NCBI GenBank assembly: GCA_004298045.1 | Contig: SCRM01000006.1 | Location: 1 to 64,000 of the forward strand | Direction: 5' to 3' | From: Rhodanobacter sp. | GTDB lineage: Bacteria > Pseudomonadota > Gammaproteobacteria > Xanthomonadales > Rhodanobacteraceae | DNA: 64,000 nucleotides | Part shown: piece by piece, positions 37,401 through 45,010 of the stretch | How the letters are laid out: every line of letters begins with the position of its first letter | How positions within the stretch are numbered: position 1 is the stretch's first letter | Notes under the pieces: generated by a model | What the model saw: only the letters and a program-made list of their open reading frames with translations | The model's database searches: none | What the model was told of the DNA's origin: nothing | Translations under genes and position numbers: made by a program

Positions 37401-38605
37401 GCCTGATGCACGAGGGCAGCGTCAGCCAGAACAAGGTGGACACGACCACCCGGGAAGCCAAGCGCGTACGTTTCAAGGGCGAGCAGCAGGCGATGTACCG
37501 CAAGTGGCTGCCGCTGCTGGCGCGCGACCCGGCCTACAACCGCAACCTCAGCCTGGCCGGCAACGGTTTCGACCTGGATCACGCCCGGCCGCTGGCCTGG
37601 CAACCCTTCGAGCAGCCGCTGCGGCCCCGCCTGTTCTGCGTGGCGGCCGACGCCAACGGCTGCGGCCACTACCGCATCCGCCAGCCCTTCCTCGCCATGC
37701 AACGGGAAGGACTGGCCGAAGGCATGATCGCCCCGGCGCATCTGGAGCCGATTGCCATGGAACGCTACGCGCCCTCCGCCATCGTGCTGCAGCGCCAGCT
37801 TACCGACAGCCAGCTCGAAACCATGCGCGGCTACCGCGACTTCAGTCGCGCATTCAAGGTCTACGAGCTGGACGACTACCTGCCGAACCTGCCACTGAAG
37901 AGCGTGCATCGCGGCAGCATGCCCCGGGATGTCGTCAAGTCACTGCGCAAGGCGGTCGCCTTGACCGACCGCTTCGTGGTCTCCACCGCGCCGCTGGCCG
38001 AGCAGTTCGCCGACCTGCACAGCGACATCCGCGTGGTGCCGAACCGCCTGCCGGTGGACTGGTGGAGTTCACTGGCCAGCCGGCGCCGCAAGAGTGCCAA
38101 GCCACGCGTTGGCTGGGCCGGCAGCAGCAGCCATCGCGGCGACCTGGAGCTGATTGCCGACGTGGTACGCGAACTGGCCGGCGAGGTCGAGTGGGTGTTC
38201 TTCGGCATGTGTCCGGAGAAGCTGCGCCCCCACGTGCACGAGCACCACGACGGTGTGGCGATCGACAAATATCCGGCGGCCTTGGCCGCGCTGGACCTCG
38301 ATCTTGCCCTGGCGCCGCTCGAGGACAACCTGTTCAACGTCTGCAAAAGCAATCTGCGTCTGCTCGAATACGGCGCCTGCGGCTTCCCGGTGGTGTGCAG
38401 CGACATCGTCTGCTATCGCGGCGACTTGCCGGTGACGCGCGTGCGCAACCGCTACAAGGAATGGGTGGACGCAATCCGCATGCACACCAACGACCTCGAC
38501 GCCGCGGCGCGCATTGGCGACGAGCTGCGCGCTGTCGTACGCCGCGATTGGATGCTCACCGGCGACAACCTGGTCGCTTGGCGCGACGCCTGGCTGCCAG
38601 GCTGA
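34466..38605 (+). CDS. Multi-domain glycosyltransferase, predicted flagellin glycosyltransferase
   Basis: 1379 aa, no signal peptide or membrane segment, so cytoplasmic. Four modules are visible. (1) A GT-B-like domain at about 80-440 (AYAVGGHTRLA; DVYLDAVPFPSNT at about 340). (2) A GT-A-like domain at about 515-700 with LLDAGD at about 595. (3) A canonical GT2 domain at about 762-1000 with SIIIPTRDQ (about 764), LLNNDTA (about 849) and YNDVDLC (about 956). (4) A GT4-like C-terminal domain with VGWAGSSSHRGD (about 1214) and LLEYGACGFPVVCSD (about 1301). Its position next to fliC and its sigma-54 promoter suggest flagellin is the acceptor. The alternative is a surface polysaccharide. Confidence 0.85.
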   Translation: MSEIEERLAQNHVEFQRLLDRMEKAADGGDPDAAIEFARTAATIAWLRGCGIFASPRLEALLARVGHMLPQAEPPARRPSARRRVLTVMSTAYAVGGHTRLACRWMALDTDSSHTLVVTRQDGVPLPHAIEELAGNGTISLETLHGRTPMERAGSLRRLLANADLGVLHIHPNDPLAVVALAGMESPPPVLFEDHASHVFWLGASVSNLIVSLCESAARVTAARRGVPRPHIGWAPIPLDLATLDRAPDLDLRTRYGIPPNAPLLMSCGSAYKFAPIDDVSIAALLSPLLAERPDVHVLLVGPASDPIGTSLAADHPDRVHLAGNIARQDELQAAYAACDVYLDAVPFPSNTALCEAAALGKPVLKFAPQAWTDCGFTIDLDAIPPPLYVSRDPVDYRQKLLALIDSPALRARRGRLVRDMLRLCHSDALFQSQIEALYRRVAELPRIEPDAAAAAYRVELLDTLLGKLADNLTIASQSAAGQAGIAFQPISPEEQYRRWRVPQRLDAKRAALARRRIAGATGFHVLVADAGGDAGHLARTLQSLDRQSFPASRVTVLGAAGLAVPDGVTLHPVVESRISAFNTIAAASRADWLILLDAGDVLDDDALLLLADKALAHPGMACCYTDEDTWLDERPAVPIFKPDVNLDLLRSYPYTGHMLAMHRERLLAAGGLQEQAGAMAVYDHLFRCIEQFGLDSVGHLAEPVLHSAVAFGAWLAAPATSTLGRQALAAHLGRLGIAHEIQPGVLAGSHRITYLHQCQPPVSIIIPTRDQLPMLNGLIDSLLAKTSYRNYELLIVDNDSQDPAACAYLDGIERLANPQLRVLRWPHPFNYSAINNFAAAQARGEYLILLNNDTAVLHADWIEALLNHAQRPEVGIVGAKLHYPDGRIQHAGVVLGLRGPADHPFIGEPLDAPGYMHRLQVDQNYTAVTAACLMIRKSVYAEVGGLDEQDFKVSYNDVDLCLKVNRAGYLTVWTPYARLMHEGSVSQNKVDTTTREAKRVRFKGEQQAMYRKWLPLLARDPAYNRNLSLAGNGFDLDHARPLAWQPFEQPLRPRLFCVAADANGCGHYRIRQPFLAMQREGLAEGMIAPAHLEPIAMERYAPSAIVLQRQLTDSQLETMRGYRDFSRAFKVYELDDYLPNLPLKSVHRGSMPRDVVKSLRKAVALTDRFVVSTAPLAEQFADLHSDIRVVPNRLPVDWWSSLASRRRKSAKPRVGWAGSSSHRGDLELIADVVRELAGEVEWVFFGMCPEKLRPHVHEHHDGVAIDKYPAALAALDLDLALAPLEDNLFNVCKSNLRLLEYGACGFPVVCSDIVCYRGDLPVTRVRNRYKEWVDAIRMHTNDLDAAARIGDELRAVVRRDWMLTGDNLVAWRDAWLPG

Positions 38606-38672
38606 CGCCGCCGTGGCACCGCATCACTGCACCTGCCATTGCCGGCATCGAACCTGTCCGTGAGGGACAAGC

Positions 38673-39869
38673 ATGAGCATCCCGTTCAATCGTCCCTATC
38701 TCGTCGGCCGCGAACTGCACAACATTGCCCAAGCCCATGCGGACGGCCATCTGTCCGGCGACGGCATGTTTACCCGCCGTTGCCACGCGTGGCTGGAGCA
38801 GCGCATCGGCGCGCGCAGGGCGCTGCTCACGCACTCCTGCACCGGGGCGCTGGAAATGGCAGCGATCCTGCTGGGTCTGCGGCCGGGTGACGAGGTCATC
38901 ATGCCTTCGTTCACTTTCGTCTCGACCGCCAACGCATTCGTGTTGCGCGGTGCGGTTCCGGTGTTCGTGGATATCCGTCCCGACACGCTGAACATCGACG
39001 AGACGCTGATCGAATCCGCCATCACGCCGCGCACCCGGGCGATCTGCGTGGTGCACTACGCGGGCGTGGCCTGCGAGATGGACGCGATCATGGACATCGC
39101 CGCCCGGCATGGCTTGGAAGTGGTGGAGGACGCCGCCCAGGCCATCTTCTCCAGCTACAAGGGGCGTGCGTTGGGTGGTATCGGCGACCTGGCGGCGCTG
39201 AGCTTCCACGAGACCAAGAACGTGATTGCCGGCGAAGGCGGCGCCCTGCTGGTGAACGACCCCGCGCTGGTCGAGCGGGCCGAGATCATCCGCGAGAAGG
39301 GCACCAACCGCAGCAAGTTCTTTCGCGGCGAGGTGGACAAATACACTTGGGTCGACCTCGGTTCATCCTACCTGCCCAGCGAACTGGTCGCGGCATTTCT
39401 GGCGGCGCAACTGGAACAGGGCGACGATATTACCGCGCGGCGCCTGGCCATCTGGCAGCGTTACCACGCGTGGGCCGAACCGCTGGAAGCGCAGGGGGTG
39501 TTGCGCCGCCCGGTGATCCCTGCCGCGTGTACGCACAACGCACACATGTATTACATACTGCTCAACGATTCCGCACAGCGCGACGCCTTCATCGCGCGCA
39601 TGAAAGCCGCCGGCATCGGCACCGTGTTCCACTACGTCCCGTTGCACAGTTCACCCGCCGGGCGGCGCTACGCGCGCGCGCACGGTTCGATGCGGCATAC
39701 CGATCGCGTCAGCGATTGCCTGGTGCGCCTGCCGCTGTGGATCGGCCTCGAAGATCATCAAGACCACGTCATGCAGGTCGCCGGAGGGATCCTGGCAGAC
39801 CACGGCGTCTTCGGTGCATGGAGCCAATCAGGATGCGGCAACGCCGCAGATGGAACGGAGGGCTGGTGA
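38673..39869 (+). CDS. wecE: WecE-type dTDP-4-keto-6-deoxyhexose aminotransferase
   Basis: 398 aa PLP enzyme of the DegT/DnrJ/EryC1 family. Segments such as PGDEVIMPSFTFVSTANAFVLRGA, DTLNIDETLIE, VVHYAGVACEMD, SFHETKN (PLP lysine) and REKGTNRS-FFRG-VDKYTW closely match E. coli WecE. WecE makes dTDP-4-amino-4,6-dideoxygalactose from dTDP-4-keto-6-deoxyglucose. The last 20 or so residues are poorly conserved. No rmlA/rmlB is nearby, so the keto-sugar must come from elsewhere. It sits 67 nt after the glycosyltransferase and one base before the acetyltransferase. Confidence 0.88.
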   Translation: MSIPFNRPYLVGRELHNIAQAHADGHLSGDGMFTRRCHAWLEQRIGARRALLTHSCTGALEMAAILLGLRPGDEVIMPSFTFVSTANAFVLRGAVPVFVDIRPDTLNIDETLIESAITPRTRAICVVHYAGVACEMDAIMDIAARHGLEVVEDAAQAIFSSYKGRALGGIGDLAALSFHETKNVIAGEGGALLVNDPALVERAEIIREKGTNRSKFFRGEVDKYTWVDLGSSYLPSELVAAFLAAQLEQGDDITARRLAIWQRYHAWAEPLEAQGVLRRPVIPAACTHNAHMYYILLNDSAQRDAFIARMKAAGIGTVFHYVPLHSSPAGRRYARAHGSMRHTDRVSDCLVRLPLWIGLEDHQDHVMQVAGGILADHGVFGAWSQSGCGNAADGTEGW

Positions 39870-39870
39870 A

Positions 39871-40623
39871 ATGGACAAGCCCCGGATCCTGGCTGATTCC
39901 GCGCTCGATTCCGCCCGCTTCGGCATCAAGGTGGTGCGGGGCTGCGTCCCGGCGGGCACTGCCGAGCAGGAGGTCATCGACGAAGTCGAGGCCAGCGACG
40001 CCGAACTGATCATCCTGCGCACCGCCGCCGGCGACTCCGGCGCGATCGTCCAATTGCAACGCGGTGGGTGGCCCGTGATCCACGCGGACACCCTGGTCTA
40101 CTACGGCATCGACCTGACGACCCTCGCGCGCAGGCCCTTGCCCCCGGGAGTGCGGCTGGCCACCACTGTCGATCGCGACGCCATCCGGGAAATAGCCGAG
40201 CGCAGCTTCACCGGCTACCGTTCCCACTACGCCGCAAACCCGCTGCTGCCTGCGGACAAGGTCGTCGCCGGCTACGTCGAATGGGCAAACAGCCGGCTAG
40301 CGCCGGAAAACTCTGGTGGCTGCACTTGGGTGGTGACCGCTGAAGACCGGGTCGCTGGCTTCGCCACCTGCGACCTGCGTCCGGACCGGGGCGCGATCGA
40401 AATCGTGCTCAACGCGGTGCACCCGCGGTTTTCCCGCCGTGGGTTGTATGGGCGATTGCTCGAGGCCATCCTGCAGCACTACGCGGCGCACTCGTACCTG
40501 GAGCTTGGCGTCTCGACCCAACTGTGGAACTACACGGTGCAGCGCCAGTGGGCGCGCGCCGGACTGTCGCTGAAACGGGCCTTCGCCACCTATCACCTCG
40601 ACCGCAGGCTGCGCCTGCCATGA
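39871..40623 (+). CDS. GNAT acetyltransferase, WecD-like
   Basis: 250 aa. The C-terminal 150 residues form a GNAT domain (RLATTVDRDAIREIAERSF, then VHPRFSRRGLYGRLLEAIL for acetyl-CoA binding). The first 100 residues are a separate alpha/beta domain, as in WecD (dTDP-fucosamine acetyltransferase). The ATG at 39871 has GGAGG upstream and directly follows the wecE stop. Predicted role: N-acylation of the 4-amino sugar made by the preceding gene. The acyl group is unknown. Confidence 0.8.
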   Translation: MDKPRILADSALDSARFGIKVVRGCVPAGTAEQEVIDEVEASDAELIILRTAAGDSGAIVQLQRGGWPVIHADTLVYYGIDLTTLARRPLPPGVRLATTVDRDAIREIAERSFTGYRSHYAANPLLPADKVVAGYVEWANSRLAPENSGGCTWVVTAEDRVAGFATCDLRPDRGAIEIVLNAVHPRFSRRGLYGRLLEAILQHYAAHSYLELGVSTQLWNYTVQRQWARAGLSLKRAFATYHLDRRLRLP

Positions 40624-40858
40624 CATCCGCCGCCGCGCCCCGGCACCGCCGACGAGTGAACATGGCAAAAGCATCCGAAGACGGCTCGGTGTCCCGGGAG
40701 CTTGGGCGGCAGAAACACAGGCGATTCGGCGGCGCCGTTCCGGCCATCTTCCGCGCGGGCCTCCGGACCATGGGAAACCACGATGGGCCGGCAAACGTCA
40801 CCCAGGCTGGCTCAAGACGACCTTGCCGCCGCGTGCCTGGTCTCTGCCGCCGACGCTC

Positions 40859-42070
40859 CTAGCCCCGCAGGTAATCAAACAAGCTCATCGCTTGCACTTT
40901 CGCAAACGTCTGTTGCGAGGCTTGCAGGGCGGTGGACTGCAGCACGAGCTTGCTGATGGCGCTGGCCATGTCGGTGTCCTGCACGCCGGAGAGGGTGGTC
41001 TGGTAGGTGAGGGTGAGGTCGCTGTAGGTGGTTTTTTGCTGGCTGATGCGGTTCAGGCGGCCGCCAACGTCGGTCTGGGTGGAGAGCACGCTGTGTTGCG
41101 CCTGGTCGATGGATTCGAGCTGGCGGCTGATCTGGTTGCTGCGCGCGGTGTCGGAAAGCGTGCTGTTCTGCAGGCTGTTGATGAGGTTGGTCAGGGTGCT
41201 GAACACGTCCTGGGTCTGGCCGCTCTTGACGCTCACGCTGTCGCCGGCGGCGGGAGTGCCGCTGAGGGCAAGCGAGATGCCGTTGAAGCTGATGCTGCCG
41301 CCGTCCCGATAGGCGCCGGTGGCGATGGTGCCGCTGGCATCGGTGGCCGTCCAGTTGCCGGCGCCGTCGAAACTCACCTGGTAATTCGCCGGGCCGCCGG
41401 CGGTGGCGGCTTGCCATGCGCTGCCGTCGATGACGCTGGTGCTGCCTACCAGGAGAGTACCGGTGTTGGCGGCACCGGCGCTGACAACGAACGAACCGTT
41501 GCCGGCGGGGACGTGCATGAAGAGGTTCGCGCCGGCGTCGCTGTCGGGCAGGCGCAGGCCGTTGCCGATCTGGCTCATCTGATTGCTGGCATTGCCGACG
41601 TAACTGACGCTGCCGTCGCTGGCCGTCACGAACGGGGTGTTGGTGGTGGCGGTGCCGGCAAACAGCGCGTTGCCGTTGGCGTCGGTGGTGTTGGCCAGTT
41701 GCACCAGCTGTGCGCGAATCTGCGTGAGCTGGGTGGCCATGTCGTTGCGGTCGGCGTTGGAGAGCGTGCCGTTGACGCCCTGCAGCGTCATCGCGCGCAC
41801 CTGGTCGAGCAGGCCGTTGAACGAGGTAAGCGTGTTGGCCTCGGTGGACAGCCGCGCGTTGGCGTTGTCGATGTTGCTGCTGTATTGCGCCGTGCTGGCG
41901 ATGATGTGGTTGAGCGACACCGCCTGGGCGGCGCCGGCCGGGTCGTCGGAGGCGAGATCGATGCGCCGCCCGCTGGTCACCGCGTTTTGCGTGGTGGCCA
42001 GTGCGGATTGCGCGCTGAGCATGCTGGAGAGCGACTGCTGGAACATCCAGCTGGTGGACAAGCGGATCAT
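40859..42070 (-). CDS. flgL: Flagellar hook-filament junction protein FlgL
   Basis: 403 aa. It has a flagellin-like N-terminus (MIRLSTSWMFQQSLSSMLSAQSAL, SGRRIDLASDDPAGAAQA) and a C-terminal helical domain (VQDTDMASAISKLVLQSTALQASQQTFAKVQAMSLFDYL). It closes the flg operon, 13 nt after flgK. The 235 bp between it and the convergent acetyltransferase hold no recognisable gene or clear terminator. Confidence 0.96.
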   Translation of the reverse strand: MIRLSTSWMFQQSLSSMLSAQSALATTQNAVTSGRRIDLASDDPAGAAQAVSLNHIIASTAQYSSNIDNANARLSTEANTLTSFNGLLDQVRAMTLQGVNGTLSNADRNDMATQLTQIRAQLVQLANTTDANGNALFAGTATTNTPFVTASDGSVSYVGNASNQMSQIGNGLRLPDSDAGANLFMHVPAGNGSFVVSAGAANTGTLLVGSTSVIDGSAWQAATAGGPANYQVSFDGAGNWTATDASGTIATGAYRDGGSISFNGISLALSGTPAAGDSVSVKSGQTQDVFSTLTNLINSLQNSTLSDTARSNQISRQLESIDQAQHSVLSTQTDVGGRLNRISQQKTTYSDLTLTYQTTLSGVQDTDMASAISKLVLQSTALQASQQTFAKVQAMSLFDYLRG

Positions 42071-42083
42071 GGGCGGCGCTCCC

Positions 42084-43964
42084 TCAGGCCCTGATCGCGG
42101 CGATCAGGCTGGTGAACACGGTCTGCGCGGCGGCGATCACCTGCGCCGACGCCTGGTAGGACTGCTGGTACTTCACGAGGTTGGCGGCCTCCTCGTCGAG
42201 ATTGACGCCGGCCGCGCTCTGTTGCGCGCTCTTCGCCTGATTGAGCAGCCCGGTCTGGGTGGCCAGATCATTGGCGGCCATGCTGCCGGCCAGCCCGATC
42301 TGGTTGGTGAGCGCGCCGTACGCACCCACGACGGAAACCGTGCCGCCGTTCAGCACTCCGGCATTGGCGAGGTTGCCCAGATCCAGCGCGTTGGTGTTGT
42401 CGTTGAGCCCGGCGCTGTTCCGGCCGACGGCAAACGTGTCGCCGCTGGCCGGCGTGCCGGTGAGCATGAGGCTCCAGCCATTGGCGCTGATCGGCTGCCC
42501 CGGCGTGAAGGCCTGGCTGGCACCGCCGTTCACGCTGTAGGTGTTGCCGGCACCGAAGGTGATGGTGGCCGCAGTGAACAGCGCCGGGTTGGCGCTGTCG
42601 GCGACGGTGACCGAACCCACGCCGGCCTGGCCGGTGTTGGTGCTGCCCGGCGTGGCGGCCAGCGCCGCGGCGGCGGCGATTTTTGCCGGATCGCTGGTGG
42701 CCATCGCCAACCCGCTGGCGGCGTCCTGCGTGGGCCGGATCTCGAAGCTGTCGCCCACTTGGGCGCTGCCGGAGACGGTGAGAGTCAGGCCTTCGGCGCT
42801 GAACGTGCCATCCGGGTTGGCGGTGAGCGGCACGCTGCGCCCGCCGGTGGTGGCCAGTGCCCAGCCATTGGTGGACGGTGGCGTGTTGCTGCCGGTACGG
42901 GTCAGCAGGTAGTTGTCGGTGGTGAGCTTGCCGATGTCGCTCACCTGGGCGGCAATGGTCGCCGTGCCCTGGTTGCCCTTGAACATCGCCACGCTGGGGT
43001 ACGGCACGATGAACAGCGGCTGGCCCTGCGCGCCGGTCAGGTCGAGACCCTTGGCCTGTTGCGCGTTGACCCCCTGCGCGACCGCGAGCACAGCGCGCCC
43101 GAGCTGGTTTTGCGCAGCATCCAGGGTATTGCTGCGGTAGCTCAGCAGCGCGCCGAGCGCGCCGCCGGACAGCTGCGAGCTGATGTCGTGCCCGCTCGGG
43201 TCGAGCACCACGGTGCTGCTGGCATCGAACGCGCTGGTGCCGGTTTGCAGGCCATATGCGTGGTTGCCGGATACCAGCACCTGGCCGGAGGTGCTGTAGA
43301 TGCTGATGCTGCCGTCCGGCTGCGGCGTCGCCGCAATGCCGGTCTGCCCGGCCAGCTGCTGGATCAGGCTGTCGCGCTGATCGAGCAGTGCGTTGGGCTG
43401 CGAGCTGCCGGCCTGCGCGATCTGGTCGTTGAGCGCGGCAATCTGCCGGGTGGCGGAGTTGATCCCGGTCACGGTGTCGCTGATCCGGCTGTTGATCTGC
43501 GCGCGCTGCTGGTCGAGCTGCTGGCCAAAGGTGTTGAACGCCATCACCAGCGTCTGCGCGTTGCCGATCGCCGCTTGCCGCGCGGAAGGGTCCTGCGGCG
43601 CGTTGGCCACGGCGTTGAAGCCGCCGTAGAAACTGTCCAGCGCGGTCTGCAGGTTGCCGCTGTTCTTGAGAAAGCCGTTGAGCGCGGTGGTGAGGTCGTT
43701 GGTGGTGCTGGCGGCCTGCGCGGTGCCGGATGCGGTCCACAGCGACTGGGTCAGGAACTGGTTGTAGGCGCGCTGCACCGCGATCACGTCCACGCCGGCG
43801 CCGGTGGTGAACCGGCCCATGTTCTGGCCGACCCGGTCCGCCTGCACCGTGCTCTGGCGGCTGTAACCGTCGGTGCTGGCGTTGGCGATGTTGTTGCTGG
43901 TGGCTTGCAGGCCCATCTGGGCGGCATTGAGCCCCGAAACACCGATGCTGAACAAACTGGCCAT
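42084..43964 (-). CDS. flgK: Flagellar hook-associated protein FlgK
   Basis: 626 aa. The N-terminus SLFSIGVSGLNAAQMGLQATSNNIANASTDGYSRQ is the rod/hook signature, and the C-terminus GVNLDEEAANLVKYQQSYQASAQVIAAAQTVF is the FlgK tail. The central domains are Gly/Ala/Thr-rich. It lies 22 nt after flgJ. Confidence 0.97.
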   Translation of the reverse strand: MASLFSIGVSGLNAAQMGLQATSNNIANASTDGYSRQSTVQADRVGQNMGRFTTGAGVDVIAVQRAYNQFLTQSLWTASGTAQAASTTNDLTTALNGFLKNSGNLQTALDSFYGGFNAVANAPQDPSARQAAIGNAQTLVMAFNTFGQQLDQQRAQINSRISDTVTGINSATRQIAALNDQIAQAGSSQPNALLDQRDSLIQQLAGQTGIAATPQPDGSISIYSTSGQVLVSGNHAYGLQTGTSAFDASSTVVLDPSGHDISSQLSGGALGALLSYRSNTLDAAQNQLGRAVLAVAQGVNAQQAKGLDLTGAQGQPLFIVPYPSVAMFKGNQGTATIAAQVSDIGKLTTDNYLLTRTGSNTPPSTNGWALATTGGRSVPLTANPDGTFSAEGLTLTVSGSAQVGDSFEIRPTQDAASGLAMATSDPAKIAAAAALAATPGSTNTGQAGVGSVTVADSANPALFTAATITFGAGNTYSVNGGASQAFTPGQPISANGWSLMLTGTPASGDTFAVGRNSAGLNDNTNALDLGNLANAGVLNGGTVSVVGAYGALTNQIGLAGSMAANDLATQTGLLNQAKSAQQSAAGVNLDEEAANLVKYQQSYQASAQVIAAAQTVFTSLIAAIRA

Positions 43965-43986
43965 GGCTGCGCTTTCCGGGAATCAG

Positions 43987-45009
43987 TCAGTTATTCGACG
44001 GGTTTGGCGCATTCTTGAGCGTCGCCAGCGCTTCGCGCATTTGCGGGCTGGCGGCGATGGCTGCCACCTTGGCCGCGTAGGACGGATCCGTGGCGTAACC
44101 GCCGCGCACCAAGGCCTGCGCAAAGCCGCGCACGTCGTCACCGTGGCCACGCACGCCGGCGTAGCGGGGGTCGTTGCCGAGCAGGTTGGCATAATCCTTG
44201 AACGACTGTGCCGGGGAGTCATAAGCCCGGAATTGCGCGCGTTTGCGCACCGCCACGCCGTTTTCGTACTCCAGCGTGGGCACGCTCACCTTGCGCCCGT
44301 CCCAACTGCTGCCGGCCTTGATGCCGAACAGGTTGAAGCTGGCGCCGCCGTTGGCGCCGCGCGGCATGCGCTTGCCCCAGCCGGTTTCCAGCGCCGCCTG
44401 CGCCAGCACGCTGCGCACCGACACGCCAAGCTGCCGCGCCGCCGCCTGCGCATACGGCGCCAATGCGGCAACAAATTCGTTGGCATCCTGCGGCACCCAT
44501 TGCGCCGCGCTGCGGCCCACGGCACGGCCAGCGTCGATCAGCGCGGCCAGCCGCTGCTGAAACGCCTCGGCGGTGGCCGGCAACTGGCTGGGGTCGCCGA
44601 TGCCGGCGTCTGCCGCGCCGCCGGCCACGACACTGTCAGTGCCGCCGAGCGCGCCGATATACGCAGCGGTGCCCGAGCCCGGTTTCACCCCACCGCCAAG
44701 CTGGCGCACCAGCATTTGCGCAATGCCCAGCCCCTTACCGTTTTGCGCCAGGCTCACCGCCAGCTGCTGGTCGAACAGGTCGCGATACGCCTTGCCGGCG
44801 TCGCTGTCGCCCATGCCGGCGCCAAAGCTGTCGGACGCCGCGCGCATCGACTTCAGCATCATCTGGGTGAACAGCGCCTCGAACTGCTTGGCCACGGCGG
44901 GCAGCGCGGCGTTGCCATTGCGCTGGGCTTCCGCGCGCAGCTGATCGAACCCGGACAGGTTGGTCCAGGTGTCCAGCGACGCATTGGCGGCAAGCCCGAG
45001 GTCGGCCAT
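43987..45009 (-). CDS. flgJ: Flagellar rod cap and murein hydrolase FlgJ
   Basis: 340 aa, the two-domain form. The N-terminal rod-cap domain (VAKQFEALFTQMMLKSMRAAS, SLAQNGKGLGIAQMLVRQL) is joined by a linker to a C-terminal glucosaminidase domain. That domain carries the catalytic Glu in AQAALETGWGKRM and the NLFGIKAGSSW motif. It opens murein for rod passage. Confidence 0.96.
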   Translation of the reverse strand: MADLGLAANASLDTWTNLSGFDQLRAEAQRNGNAALPAVAKQFEALFTQMMLKSMRAASDSFGAGMGDSDAGKAYRDLFDQQLAVSLAQNGKGLGIAQMLVRQLGGGVKPGSGTAAYIGALGGTDSVVAGGAADAGIGDPSQLPATAEAFQQRLAALIDAGRAVGRSAAQWVPQDANEFVAALAPYAQAAARQLGVSVRSVLAQAALETGWGKRMPRGANGGASFNLFGIKAGSSWDGRKVSVPTLEYENGVAVRKRAQFRAYDSPAQSFKDYANLLGNDPRYAGVRGHGDDVRGFAQALVRGGYATDPSYAAKVAAIAASPQMREALATLKNAPNPSNN

Positions 45010-45010
45010 G

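Noticed and set aside
40662-40862. Possible 66-aa gene between the acetyltransferase and flgL
   Set aside because: Arg-rich, with no recognisable motif and a weak ribosome-binding site. It overlaps the flgL end; nothing supports coding.
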